Shown: piece after piece, positions 54,297-64,000 of the stretch
Numbering within the stretch: position 1 is the stretch's first letter
Layout of the letters: the number at the start of each line of letters is the position of its first letter
DNA from: Hydrangea macrophylla
Taxonomy: Eukaryota; Streptophyta; Magnoliopsida; Cornales; Hydrangeaceae
Length of the DNA stretch: 64,000 nucleotides
Direction of reading: 5' to 3'
Assembly (NCBI GenBank): GCA_033977485.1
Contig: CM066990.1
Location: 10,381,501-10,445,500 of the forward strand
Program-made: the position numbers and the translations under genes
The notes under the pieces: generated by a model
Seen by the model: only the letters and a program-made list of their open reading frames with translations
The model's database searches: none
What the model was told of the DNA's origin: nothing

Positions 54297-57002
54297 ATGT
54301 TAGGTACACGTTCAAATAAACCGGAATTACAACCTTTAGACTCTGAACTTGAACGTACATTAAGACTTAATAAGTCTTCAAACTTAACTTCTGGAACTTT
54401 TGTAATAGACGACGATTTGACACCAAGACCAACGTCTTTATTTGAATCTGAAATACGTAGTACTCTTCAAAAACTAAAGAAAACACGCTTTAATAACATA
54501 GAACCGATTAAAATGGCAGACATTGGCAACAATAACGAAAATAACCAAAATAACAACGGAGCTAATATGAATAACCCTAATATCCCTCCACCTCCTCCAC
54601 TTAAAGATTATTTTATTCCGACGACTTACACGCCACAAACGTGTATTGAATTACCGGAGGCGACGGCATCTCACTTTGAGATAAAGTCGTCTACCATCTC
54701 GCTACTTCCATCATTCCATGGCCGTCTAAATGAAGACCCTTATAAACACTTAGGAGATTTTCAGGACATATGCTCTACGTTGAAAATCCAAAATCTTACT
54801 GATGATGAACTAAAAATGCGGCTCTTTCCATTCTCATTAAAGGACAAAGCTAAATATTGGCTCCAATCTTTGGAGCCAAACACAATTAGAACATGGGAAG
54901 ACTTACACACCGCATTTTTACAAAAGTTTTTCCCGATTATGCGTACAAACCAGATAAGAAAATCAATAACCAATTTTGTAATGCAAGATGGGGAATCACT
55001 TTACGACACGTGGGAAAAATTTAAAGAATTACTACGCTCGTGTCCACATCATCAAGTTCCTAAGTGGCAACTTGTTCAGGTCTTTTATGAGGGGCTTATT
55101 CCCTCTGTTAGGAACACCGTCGATGCCGTTTGTGCAGGAACCTTCCTACACAAAAGCACCGACGAGGCCTGGAAAATGTTTGAAACGTTAAGCGAGAATT
55201 CAATGCACCAAACGGTGTCTGTCCGTTCGGAAGGATATCTTAATCAACCTAAGAGGGATGTAAAATTCGAGTCAAGTCAATCAATTGAAATAAAAGAACT
55301 ATCTAACAAACTTGACCGACTTCTAACGATGAACCAAACGACAGCTCCACCCGCTCGAGAAATTTGTGCATTATGTTCTGATCCTTCACATTCGATACTT
55401 GCATGTCCATCGGCGAGTCAATTTCCGGAATTCGTGGAGCAACACATTAATTCTATTCAACAATACCCACGAAATAATTATAATGCAACTACTAATAATC
55501 CGGATGCGCCATGGAGAAACCATCCTAACTTCTCGTGGAAAAATAATAATAATAATCCTAATGAGGCGACTAACTTTCCAAATGCGTACCGACCTCAGTT
55601 TCAACCTAACCAATACCAACAACCGCCTCCTAATGCTAATCCTTCAAGGGGAAATATTTTTGAGGAAAAGGTGTTGGCGTCCCTTAAGACTATTGAAACG
55701 CAAGTTCAGGCACAAGCACAAATAGTGCACTCTCATACGCAATCCATTGCGAAGCTTGAATCCCAAATGGGACAACTAGCTACTGTAGTAAGTCGTAGAA
55801 ACGAGGGGACGTTGCCTAGTCAAACAATCCAAAATCCTAAGGGACAATATGAGGTTAAGGGGTCGAATGAACAAGTGAACGCCGTCTCAACTAGGTTGAC
55901 TACCCGAGAGGAGGAGGTAATAGAAATTCCGAAGAAGAATGTGAAAGGTATGAATATTAACTCTAATAAGGAGACGGGTGAGGATATGAGCCAAAATAGA
56001 ATTCAAAAAGATAAAGAATCGGTCCCAACGAATTATACTCCTAGAATGCCATATCCACCTAACGTTGAGGAACCGTCTAATCTTACAAATAAAAAGTCTA
56101 AGGTTGAGGATATACTCGAGGTATTTAAACAAGTCAAAATAAATATTCCTTTCCTCGATGCTATAAAACAAATTCCTGCTTATGCTAAATGTCTAAAAGA
56201 CCTTTGTACACAAAAACGCAAAATACGGAGTCATACTCCTAAAAAGGTCTTCCTTACGGAAAAAGTAAGCTCTATATTCCAACACGCTCCTCCAAAATAT
56301 AAAGATCCAGGTACGCCTACGATTTCATGTGTCATAGGTGACACTATCATTCATAGGGCTCTCCTTGACTTAGGAGCGAGTGTTAATCTTTTACCCTATC
56401 ACGTCTATAAATAATTAGGTTTAGGTGAACTTAAGCCCACGGCCGCTACTATTCAATTAGCGGATCGTTCTGTTAAAATACCTAGAGGAATCGTCGAAGA
56501 CGTACTAGTAAAAGTTGATCAATGTTTCTATCCCGTGGATTTTATGGTCCTTGACACCGAACCGGTGCTAGATGCTAGGAAGCACACTCCTGTCATTCTT
56601 GGTCGTCCATTTTTAGCCACGGCTAACGCACGTGTTAACTGTAGAACAGGGGTGATGAAAGTGTCGTTCGGGAATGTACAATTAAAATTAAATGTTTTTA
56701 ATGCTGTTGATCAACCTCCCAAAGACGATGATTATCTAGGTGTGGAGGGTAGTGAGGTTACACGGAATATTGAGCCGAAGAACGTAATAAATATAAGTGC
56801 GGGAAATAATGTGGACGATGATGAGTGGATGAATCCTAATCCTGTAGACCCTAATGCGGAATCTACTCGGAAGGTAAGAAATCGATTCGAACATAATGAC
56901 AAACCGTCAATCGAATTAATTCAAAGCGACGTAATTTCTGCTTACCACCGAGCTCTACCTGACATCCTTAGGGGTACACAGTCCGATATACGGCCTCCAT
57001 AA
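54297..57002 (+). pseudogene. Athila-type gag-protease polyprotein of element B (one premature stop)
   Basis: ATG 54297 starts MLGTRSNKPELQPLDSELER, an N-terminus absent from element A. Gag follows (FHGRLNEDPYKHLGDF, YWLQSLEPNTIRTWEDL), with zinc knuckle CALCSDPSHSILAC, Asn/Pro/Gln-rich linker, and protease active site DLGASVNLLPYHVYK. A single TAA at 56412-56414 stands where element A has CAA (Gln), right after the protease active site. The frame is otherwise open to 57002 and includes ILGRPFLATANARVN. Restored length would be about 901 residues. No pol follows. Confidence 0.87.
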
Positions 57003-57378
57003 AGTCTTATGCTAGAAAGGTCTAGCTAAAGACGTAAAAGTTAGCGCTTCTTGGGAGGCAACCCAAGTTTTATTTCATTCGTTTTTCTTATTTTTGGTTG
57101 TTTTTGGGTCTGTTTGTGTCTGTTTTAGACATTCTGGATAGGTTTGGGGGTTGGAATTAAGTTATTTTAATAGTACATACATAATTTTAATCAAAAAGTG
57201 GAAGAAACCAATCTCGCGCGCGCGGCCCGCTCGCTCGAGACGTCGCTCGCGCGGCCCGCTGGCGCGAGATTACCCCTTAGTATTTTTCTTTTCTTTTCTT
57301 TTATATGAGCCCTCAGTAGTTCCTCGCGCCTGATCTCGCGGGCGCGAGGTACCTCGCTCGCGCGAGACATTGATTCAG

Positions 57379-57419
<41 letters not shown>

Positions 57420-59636
57420 GAATTCGCGCGCGCGACGGCCGCTCGCGCGGACCGCGCGCGCGATTTCCCCATTTATGCATATTTTCTTTTGTTTTCTGTA
57501 TCTTTCCCCCTTACTTGTTCGGATAATGTTTTTGTTTCTGTTTTTGTTTATTACGCCATTTTAGATCGAGTTAGTTATTATTTTCCTTATTACATTTCTA
57601 TTTTTTCGTTTATTTCTTTTCCATTTATTCGTTTAGTTTAGTCTTGATTAGTTTATAGATTTATATTTTGTATTTAGATTTCATTTACTTTTAATATTTT
57701 TGTTAGTTGCTTTTCGTTTACATAGTTTTAACAGGTAACATTGAACTTTATTGCCATATTCATTTGTGTTCCCCTGTTCTATGCTTGTCAAGATCGAGGT
57801 ACTATCGTTCCTTCCTTATGTACTCTCCTTTCTTTCATTTTATTGTTTCATTGGGGACAATGAAAGGTTTAGGTTTGGGGGTATGCACACACATGCACAT
57901 TCTTATGCACTAATGCACTAAAATTTTAAAAAATTTTCAATAAGTGTGTTTAAATTAACGATGTTACCTACGGTTTTGCAATCGCTAGTCGATACTTCTT
58001 GTTTAATAACTTTGAATTGTTATAGAATGGTAAACATGGGAATAGGTGATTAAACATTTGCTAAAGTCATGTTGAAACGTTTTAAGTTATGTATTGTTTG
58101 AATCGTAGTTTTATATCATAGATTTGCACATAAACATATGCACTGCACGTAGTCGCTTGAATACATGTTGGTTGTGAACTATAATATGATTCGGATTTCT
58201 AGATAACACATGGTGGAGACTAAACCCGGTGAGCTTTTGAGCCTATCTTTTCTATTTTTGAGGGTTATAAATACATTTTGTGTTTGTCGAATTTCATTGA
58301 AATAGCGCATTTACTTGTTGTTTAGTCTCATTATTCTTGTTTTGGTTGATAGTCAAGTTAAAATATTTGTTACCATGCTAAATAATCTTCCATTGTAAAC
58401 ATTGAAGAACCGTATTACCTAGGACATGATTTTAGGCCTTCTTTGTTTACGGCCGACCGATAAATGAAAAATTTCCTTAGTTCGCCCTTTGAGCCATTAA
58501 AATGCCATTTCTTTCTTAAATTACCATTATCCTTGTTTTTGCTCCGATTTGGCCAACTTGGAGTTCACTTCTGAAAGATTGATCACCTTTTAGTGGTGTG
58601 AAGGTGATGTGTGATTGAGAAGAAGAAAATAAGATGCCATTGGGGTAGTTGCTTGGTATTCGATGAATAATTATTTGAGAAGCAAGAAACGAAAAAGGAA
58701 AAGAAAATAATACAGAAGAAGAAGGTTAAAAAAAAATGATGAAAGAAAAGAAGGAAAAAATGAAAAGGAATGAAGAGAAAGAAAAGATGAAAAGTTGGTA
58801 GAAGAGATGAATGAAAGAGATCGAACATGCCTTACAATGCCATTCTAAATCTACCCATATATCCATTTTATCCTTTTTCATTACCTGAGCCATGTTACAA
58901 CCTTTGAAAAGTCCTATTTGATTCTAGGAAACATGGTTCGGATATGTAAATGATGGGAGGGGATTAAAACATGGTAATGATTAATTTCTTTTGATTATTG
59001 GCATCCTATCCATGAGACTACTGTTCTTTCGTGTCATGCGTCTTTTTCGAGTCATATGTGAGCGTTATTCGTCTTGAAAACATAATTCCTTTGCTCACAT
59101 ATTTTAGAAAAATTACACCTGTTTCTGAGTGTTTCATTTGAGAGTGTAATTCATTGTGAGATTCGTAGTCGAGACATAGTTAAATGGTTATCCGGGTTAT
59201 ATTCCAAGTTTATGACAAGCGCGTGTTCATTTGACTACCATATCACACATGTGCAATCTTATGAGGAACTCTATTGATTCGTACATTGCATGCACTTGAT
59301 TGTTTCTCATGATGTATGTAGACGTTTGATTCTATTTCTTTATGTTCGTTATTCTATTTCGAATCTTTGTTGTATAATAAGGAGTATTGAATATTATGTT
59401 CTTTGTTTTTAAAAAAAAAGTTTTTAAATTTTAAGTTAATAAAGATGGTTGTGGGTAACTTGTTGACGAGAACCCTCACGAGACTTCACTCGTCCGACTA
59501 GGGACACCTAGGGGTTTAAAAGGCTTGTTGCATACGCTAAATGCAATCGTGATCCATACGAAAATGGAATAGATTTTTATTAGTAGTTTTTATTTTAGTT
59601 TTGCTCGAGGACTAGCAAAATGTAGGTTTGGGGGTG
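57003..59636 (+). other. Conserved 3' non-coding region of element B
   Basis: It keeps the order seen in A: hairpin CTTGGG/CCCAAG (57051-57068), CpG-dense blocks (57213-57270, 57322-57365, 57424-57465) around an A-rich tract, internal hairpin plus polypurine module (57846-57883), purine-rich stretch (58680-58800) and terminal polypurine tract GTAGGTTTGGGGGTG (59622-59636). No coding region. Confidence 0.75.
57846..57883 (+). promoter_or_regulatory. Internal hairpin + polypurine module of B
   Basis: Same 8-bp hairpin and GGTTTAGGTTTGGGGGTA run as in A (11041-11078), conserved while surrounding non-coding sequence differs in many places. Confidence 0.6.
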
Positions 59637-61036
59637 TGATCGGGAGAGAACTAATCCTAATTATACGCTTTAACGAGCATTTGTTAGTACCTTTTTTATC
59701 CTGTTTTTGTATATTTTTACTCTGTTTTCTAGTTTCTGACAGGTTTTGGAAGAAATCAACTAAACCAGGCTAAACAGGGTGAGAAAGTATCAAGAAAGAA
59801 GCTGAAAAACCAAAGTCGCGCGCGCGACCCGCGGGCGCGAAAATCCAAGAATCGCGCGCGCGATCCGCTCGCGCGATAACCCAGAAATCGCTCGCGCGAT
59901 CCGCTCGCGCGAGACCCCCAAGAATTCGCTCGCGCGATCCGCGCGCGCGAAGGACCAAAAGTCGCGCTCGCGCGACCCGCTCGCGCGATATGCCCAAAAA
60001 CCAAAGTTGCGTATTTCAGTATACTGAAGACTCCTGTGCAAACGATACTGCTAAACGACGTCCAGACTGTAAATTACATCAGTTTCAGTCCGTTTCGAGT
60101 TGTAAAGGCTTCCAAAACATGTTGTAAATCTATATAAACTCTAGTTTACTTCAATTAGAGGGTTGACAATTATTATACACACATTCTACAACCATACTTC
60201 CAGCCATTGAAGGGAGGGAAGCAAGGAGAAGAAGAAGAAGACCAAGGGTTTCCATGACCTCCTCCATCAACCTCTTGCTATCTACTGCCTCTATGGACGG
60301 CTAGATCATTGATCTAGGGTTTCAATGAAGCCCTAGATGAGTAATAGGGTTTTATTTATGTTTTTATTTTAGTTTTATTATGTATGGATGACAGTCACAT
60401 GTTTAGAGGATTTTATAAATAAATCGTACTTACATTGATTAAATCATTGCTTTCAGAATTTATTCTTGTCTTAGATCTGTTTTGACTGTGATGTGCTCAA
60501 CGATCTATTCTCGCTGTGCTTGTTTAGGTTGTTTACATGTGATGGTGCTTTATTGATTCATGCTATCAAGTATCCGAATAGTCCATGCCTAGGTTAGACG
60601 GATTAGATCACAACCCTAGTTTAGTGTGAGATGATTCGTGCTATCCGCAGATGGATTATGTTGGTGCTTGAACCATGATTATCTTCTTGTCGGAGGAATT
60701 GGGCTTGTAGCTACATTTTCCCATATTCATCCAACGTAATAAGCTAAAGTAATTCATAAATATTCCTATTATGAATCTAGTGGTGGATTTGCAATCCTAG
60801 GTTCCCTTTAAATATCTTTTAAACAACTTTTAATTGCTTTCATAGTTTAGATTTACTTTTATTGTTAGTAGTTTAATTAAATTCAAAATCAAATCCGTTT
60901 TCCCTAATTAACTAGACTTAGGTTTTAAAATTAAATCGCTGTAGTAATCAATCTCTGTGGGTTCGACCTTTACTTCCACACTGCAAATTTATTGAAAAGT
61001 AAAGAATACTTTTATATCTTGATTCTGACAACATCA
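59637..61036 (+). repeat. Right LTR of Athila-type element B
   Basis: 1,400 bp; CpG-dense modules at 59814-59990 include one extra ATCCGCTCGCGCGA-type unit relative to the left LTR. TATA box 60131-60138. Confidence 0.92.
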
Positions 61037-61284
61037 AGGCTTCATTGAAACCCTAGATCGATGATCTAAGCTGCCATAGGAGTAGAAATCGGCAAGTAGT
61101 TGATGGAGGAGGCCATGGAAATCCTTGGTCTTCTTCTTCTTCTCCTTGCTTCTCCCTCTTCAAGGGCTGGAAGTATGGTTGTAGAATGTGTGTATATTAG
61201 TTGCCAACCCTCTAATTGAAGTAAAATAGAGTTTATATAGATTTACAACATGTTTTGGAAGCCTTTACAACTCGAAACGGACTG
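61037..61284 (-). repeat. Inverted partial Athila-type LTR fragment at the right border of B
   Basis: Read on the minus strand, 61284-61037 follows the middle of the Athila LTR (CAGTCCGTTTCGAGTTGTAA, then TATATAAACTC, CTTCCAGCC, CCATGGCC, CTAGGGTTTCAATGAAG). It is more diverged than LTRs of A and B are from each other. It starts right at the LTR end of B and stops where C coding sequence resumes, sharing CTG with it. Confidence 0.85.
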
Positions 61285-61285
61285 C

Positions 61286-63020
61286 CTTGAACTATCCCAC
61301 GTATGACAAAGAGATGTATGCATTGGTTCGAGCTTTGGAGACATGGCAGCATTATTTGTGGCCTAAAGAGTTTGTGATTCACACCGATCATGAGTCTTTA
61401 AAGCACCTTAAAGTCCAACACAAGTTGAACAAGAGGCATGCACGATGGGTTGAATTCATTGAGACGTTTCCATACGTCATTCGATATAAACAAGGTAAGG
61501 AGAACATCGTTGCCGATGCACTTTCTCGAAGGTACATTCTAATCTCCACTCTTGATGCTAAGATTCTTGGTTTTGAGCATATTAAAGAATTATATCCTTT
61601 AGACCTAGATTTTAGGGAAGAGTTTGAATCTTGTGCAAAAATTGCCCATAATAAATTCTATAGGCATGAGGGGTTTTTATTTCGAGAAAATAAATTGTGC
61701 ATTCCAAATTGTTCTGTGAGAGAGTTGCTTGTGAGGGAGTCACATGGGGGAGGGTTAATGGGACATTTTGGGGCAGTTAAAACATTAGCCGTTTTGCAAG
61801 AACACTTCTATTGGCCACGCATGAAACAAGATGTTGAGAGGATTTGTGGTAGATGTGTCACATGTAGGCGAGCGAAATCTAGAGTACAACCCCATGGCTT
61901 ATACACACCGCTTCCAATTCCTAGTGAACCATGGATTGATATTTCAATGGATTTTGTGTTAGGTTTACCTAGGACTAAACACGGTCGAGACTCAATTTTT
62001 GTGGTTGTGGATAGATTTTCCAAGATGGCACATTTTATTCCATGTCACAAAACTGATGATGCTTCACATGTTGCTGATTTGTTCTTTAAGGAGATTGTGA
62101 GATTACATGGTATGCCTAGAACCATTGTTTCAGATAGAGATGTTAAGTTCTTGAGTTACTTTTGGAAGACCTTGTGGTGTAAGTTGGGGACTAAGTTATT
62201 ATTTTCTACTACTTGTCATCCACAAACTGATGGTCAAACCGAAGTAGTAAATAGGACTTTATCTACTTTGTTAAGGGCTATTATTAAAAAGAACATCAAA
62301 ACATGGGAAGAATGTTTACCACATGTTGAGTTTGCTTATAATCGTACTATCCATTCTGCTACTAAATTTTCACCCTTTGAAATTGTGTATGGTTTTAATC
62401 CTTTAACTCCTTTGGATTTATCTCCTTTACCTGTTACTGAGCATGTTAATTTAGATGGCAAAAAGAAAGCAGATTTTGTTAAGCAGATTCATGAGAAAGC
62501 AAGGCTCAATATTGAGCGAAGAACGAAGCAATATGCGACGCAAGCTAACAAAGGGCGACGTAATATCATCTTTGAACCCGGAGATTGGGTTTGGGTACAA
62601 ATGCGAAAAGAAAGATTTCCTGCACAGAGGCGTTCTAAATTGCTTCCCCGAGGCGATGGTCCTTTTCAAGTTCTTGAGCGCATCAATGATAATGCCTACA
62701 AGCTAGAGTTGCCTGGTGAGTATAATGTTAGTACTACTTTTAATGTTGCTGATTTATCTCCTTTTGATGTAGGTGATGATTTGAGGACAAATCCTTTTCA
62801 AGAGGAGGGGAATGATGAGAACATGGTGGCTAGCACAAGGTGGAATGCGGACCCGAACCACGTGCCAATTGGTCCGGTTACAAGGGCGCGAGCAAAGCGG
62901 TTCAAGGACAATCTCAATGGGCTGGTTCAACAAATTTGGGTTGAGACTAATCTGAGTGGCCCAAAGGAGGATACTAGTGATCCACAAGGCTGGGTGTCCA
63001 TGATTCAAGCTCTAGAATAA
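61286..63020 (+). pseudogene. Element C RNase H remainder and integrase, running into the 3' LTR
   Basis: The frame resumes as [20 protein letters not shown] with [10 protein letters not shown] and ADALSRR of RNase H. Integrase has the zinc motif ([10 protein letters not shown] ... [11 protein letters not shown]) and catalytic [14 protein letters not shown] and QTEVVNR. The C-terminal domain includes [20 protein letters not shown] and [13 protein letters not shown]. The frame stays open 208 nt beyond the LTR start at 62813 and ends at 63020 after [20 protein letters not shown]. The segment itself is unbroken; it is a pseudogene only because upstream parts are interrupted. Confidence 0.9.
62801..62812 (+). 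promoter_or_regulatory. Polypurine tract of element C
   Basis: AGAGGAGGGGAA abuts the right LTR and is also coding (FQEEGNDE) in the integrase frame. Confidence 0.8.
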
Positions 63021-63447
63021 ATTATAGGCTTGCATGCCAACTTAGGGATTTTTTATATTCATTAGTTTCCTTTTATTTTAGTTTTGGGATGAATTATATT
63101 GGACCATAATATTTCGTAGGCTTAAAAGGGCCCAACTTTAAGCCTCAGCTATTTAAACAGTTTTAGGGTTTGTAATATTCAGTTTTTGATCATTAATAAT
63201 ATTGTGAGAGTTTTCTCTTTGGTTCTTTGAAGAACTATTCGAACTTATCAGATTTACTCTGTGGGTTTCATACCTTGACTTATCAATCGAGTTTTCTATC
63301 CTTGATTGTGGCGTTTCCATCCTTTATACCAAGGTTCGCATCTGTTATAGGTGTTGGGTCGCGGTTTCCATTGAATCTGACAGTAGAACGGTCCGAGACA
63401 TTAATCGTGTTACGGGTTTCGTCACAGTATTGGCGGGGTTTGTATCA
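62813..63447 (+). repeat. Right LTR of element C
   Basis: 635 bp, partner of 47993-48627, followed by the target duplication ATGTG at 63448-63452. Confidence 0.93.
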
Positions 63448-64000
63448 ATGTGCCTTGGTCGGTGATGAACGCCGTCTTCTCCTCATCCCCGGGGTACATA
63501 CTGATCTGATTATACCCCGAGTAGGCGTCCATGAACGAGAGGAGTGAGTGGCCTGCCATCAAGTCAACGAGGAGGTCTATCCTAGGCAACGGATAACAGT
63601 CCTTGGGACAGGCCTTGTTGAGGTCGGTGAAGTCCACACACATTCTCCACTTGCCATTGCTCTTCTTGACCAGGACAACATTGGCCAGCCAATCGGGGTA
63701 GTAGACCTCCCGGATGGAGTTAGCTTTTAGGAGCTTTCCGACCTCCTCGCTTACTACCGCTTGTCTCTCGAAGGCCATGCCCCTCCGTTTCTGCTTCACC
63801 GGGCGGCAGTCCGGGCTGACGTTGAGACGATGGGACATCACTCGGGGATCAATCCCGGGCATGTCCTCATGACTCCAAGCGAAAACGTCCTGGTTTTGCC
63901 TCAGGAATTGGGTCAACTTTTCCTTCAAGTTAGGCGCCAGTAGTGCGCCTATATTGACCGTGCAATCTGGGTGTTCTGGATCCAGTACAACCTGCTCCAA
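63448..64000 (-). pseudogene. D pol, first visible part: reverse transcriptase N-terminal region
   Basis: Minus-strand frame entering from beyond the window: FAWSHEDMPGIDPRVMSHRL, VVLVKKSNGKWRMCVDFTDL, PLPRIDLLVDLMAGHSLLSF and GYNQISMYPGDEEKTAFITD. It ends at the target duplication of element C; coding sequence continues at 47992. No stop inside this part. Confidence 0.9.

Larger units (their letters stand above)
52438..61036 (+). mobile_element. B: second non-autonomous Athila-type element, nested in C
   Basis: LTRs 52438-53824 and 59637-61036 start TGATCGGGAG and end ACATCA. Primer site for tRNA-Asp, gag-protease only, and the same 2.6-kb 3' non-coding region as element A. The left flank is GCTGC. 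On the right the LTR is followed by an inverted LTR fragment (61037-61284) before the C coding sequence resumes, so a simple target duplication is not visible; ACTGC at 61281-61285 is a one-mismatch candidate. The subfamily differs from A in the LTR start (ATTATACGC versus ATTAGACGC). Confidence 0.9.
47993..63447 (+). mobile_element. C: chromovirus-type Ty3/gypsy element (CRM-like) inside D
   Basis: Two 635-bp LTRs (47993-48627, 62813-63447) start TGATGAGAACATGG and end GTATCA. ATGTG directly precedes the left LTR (47988-47992) and directly follows the right one (63448-63452). Rejoining the flanks at that duplication restores the D reverse-transcriptase frame exactly. The primer site matches initiator tRNA-Met. 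Gag, protease, reverse transcriptase, one RNase H and integrase follow in order, without a second RNase H. The C-terminal [18 protein letters not shown] tail encoded inside the LTR suggests the CRM clade; the clade call is less certain than the element itself. Interrupted by element B. Confidence 0.92.
39086..64000 (-). mobile_element. D: Tat (Retand-like) LTR retrotransposon on the minus strand, 5' end outside the window
   Basis: Read on the minus strand, the window contains the end of the leader-proximal pol (64000-63448), the rest of pol (47992-45307), a 3' region with antisense genes and tandem repeats, a polypurine tract and the 3' LTR (39715-39086). Dual RNase H and the YVDD reverse transcriptase place it in the Tat lineage. 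A chromovirus (47993-63447) is inserted in the reverse transcriptase. About 9.5 kb of D itself is visible. The 5' LTR, primer site and gag lie beyond 64000, so a target duplication cannot be checked. Confidence 0.85.

Noticed and set aside
52438..61036. Insertion A and B as one tandemly duplicated locus
   Set aside because: They sit in different host elements, differ in LTR subtype and in gag N-terminus, so they are separate insertions of related elements.

Overview
The window looks like repeat-rich nuclear DNA of a flowering plant, most likely a eudicot. The evidence is nested Ty3/gypsy LTR retrotransposons of plant-only lineages (Tat, Athila, chromovirus), GT-AG introns, an AAACCCTAA telo-box, long microsatellites, and one intact plant-type gene. 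There are no prokaryotic operons, rRNA or CRISPR arrays. The exact species cannot be named from sequence alone.

Layout. (1) 791-30346 is one very large Tat/Ogre-like retrotransposon (here E1) with about 3.0 kb LTRs and a GTGTG target duplication. Its gag is split by an Athila-type gag-protease-only element (A, 5969-14180). E1 pol (14198-19902) is inactivated by six in-frame stops, a frameshift and substitutions of catalytic residues. Between pol and the 3' LTR, E1 carries two antisense genes. One (22413-25374, minus) has six coding exons and encodes a plant mobile domain protein. The region also holds palindromic modules and an eight-copy 118-bp tandem array. (2) 30352-39085 is the only non-LTR stretch. 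It contains a tail-anchored coiled-coil gene resembling PEROXISOMAL AND MITOCHONDRIAL DIVISION FACTOR (33780-34775), flanked by two related terminal-inverted-repeat elements. (3) 39086-64000 is a minus-strand Tat (Retand-like) element (D) that runs off the right end. Its 3' region carries two tandemly duplicated antisense gene cassettes on the plus strand, each with a G-box and a TATA box at the same spacing. D is interrupted inside its reverse transcriptase by a chromovirus (C, 47993-63447, target duplication ATGTG). C is in turn interrupted inside its RNase H by a second Athila-type element (B, 52438-61036).

How the parts relate. The order of insertion is D, then C, then B on the right, and E1, then A on the left. 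A and B share gag-protease, leader and a 2.6-kb 3' region but lack reverse transcriptase and integrase, so they would need enzymes from autonomous Athila elements. Many stop codons are of the CAG/CAA/CGA to TAG/TAA/TGA kind expected from deamination of methylated cytosines in silenced repeats.

The least ordinary observations are these: a 50-nt primer-binding region in E1 that matches the whole 3' part of a tRNA-Arg and ends at the anticodon arm; spliced, promoter-equipped antisense genes in two separate Tat elements; a duplicated hairpin plus polypurine module inside the Athila-type elements; and abnormal right borders of both Athila insertions (a retained piece of primer-binding site in A, an inverted LTR fragment in B).
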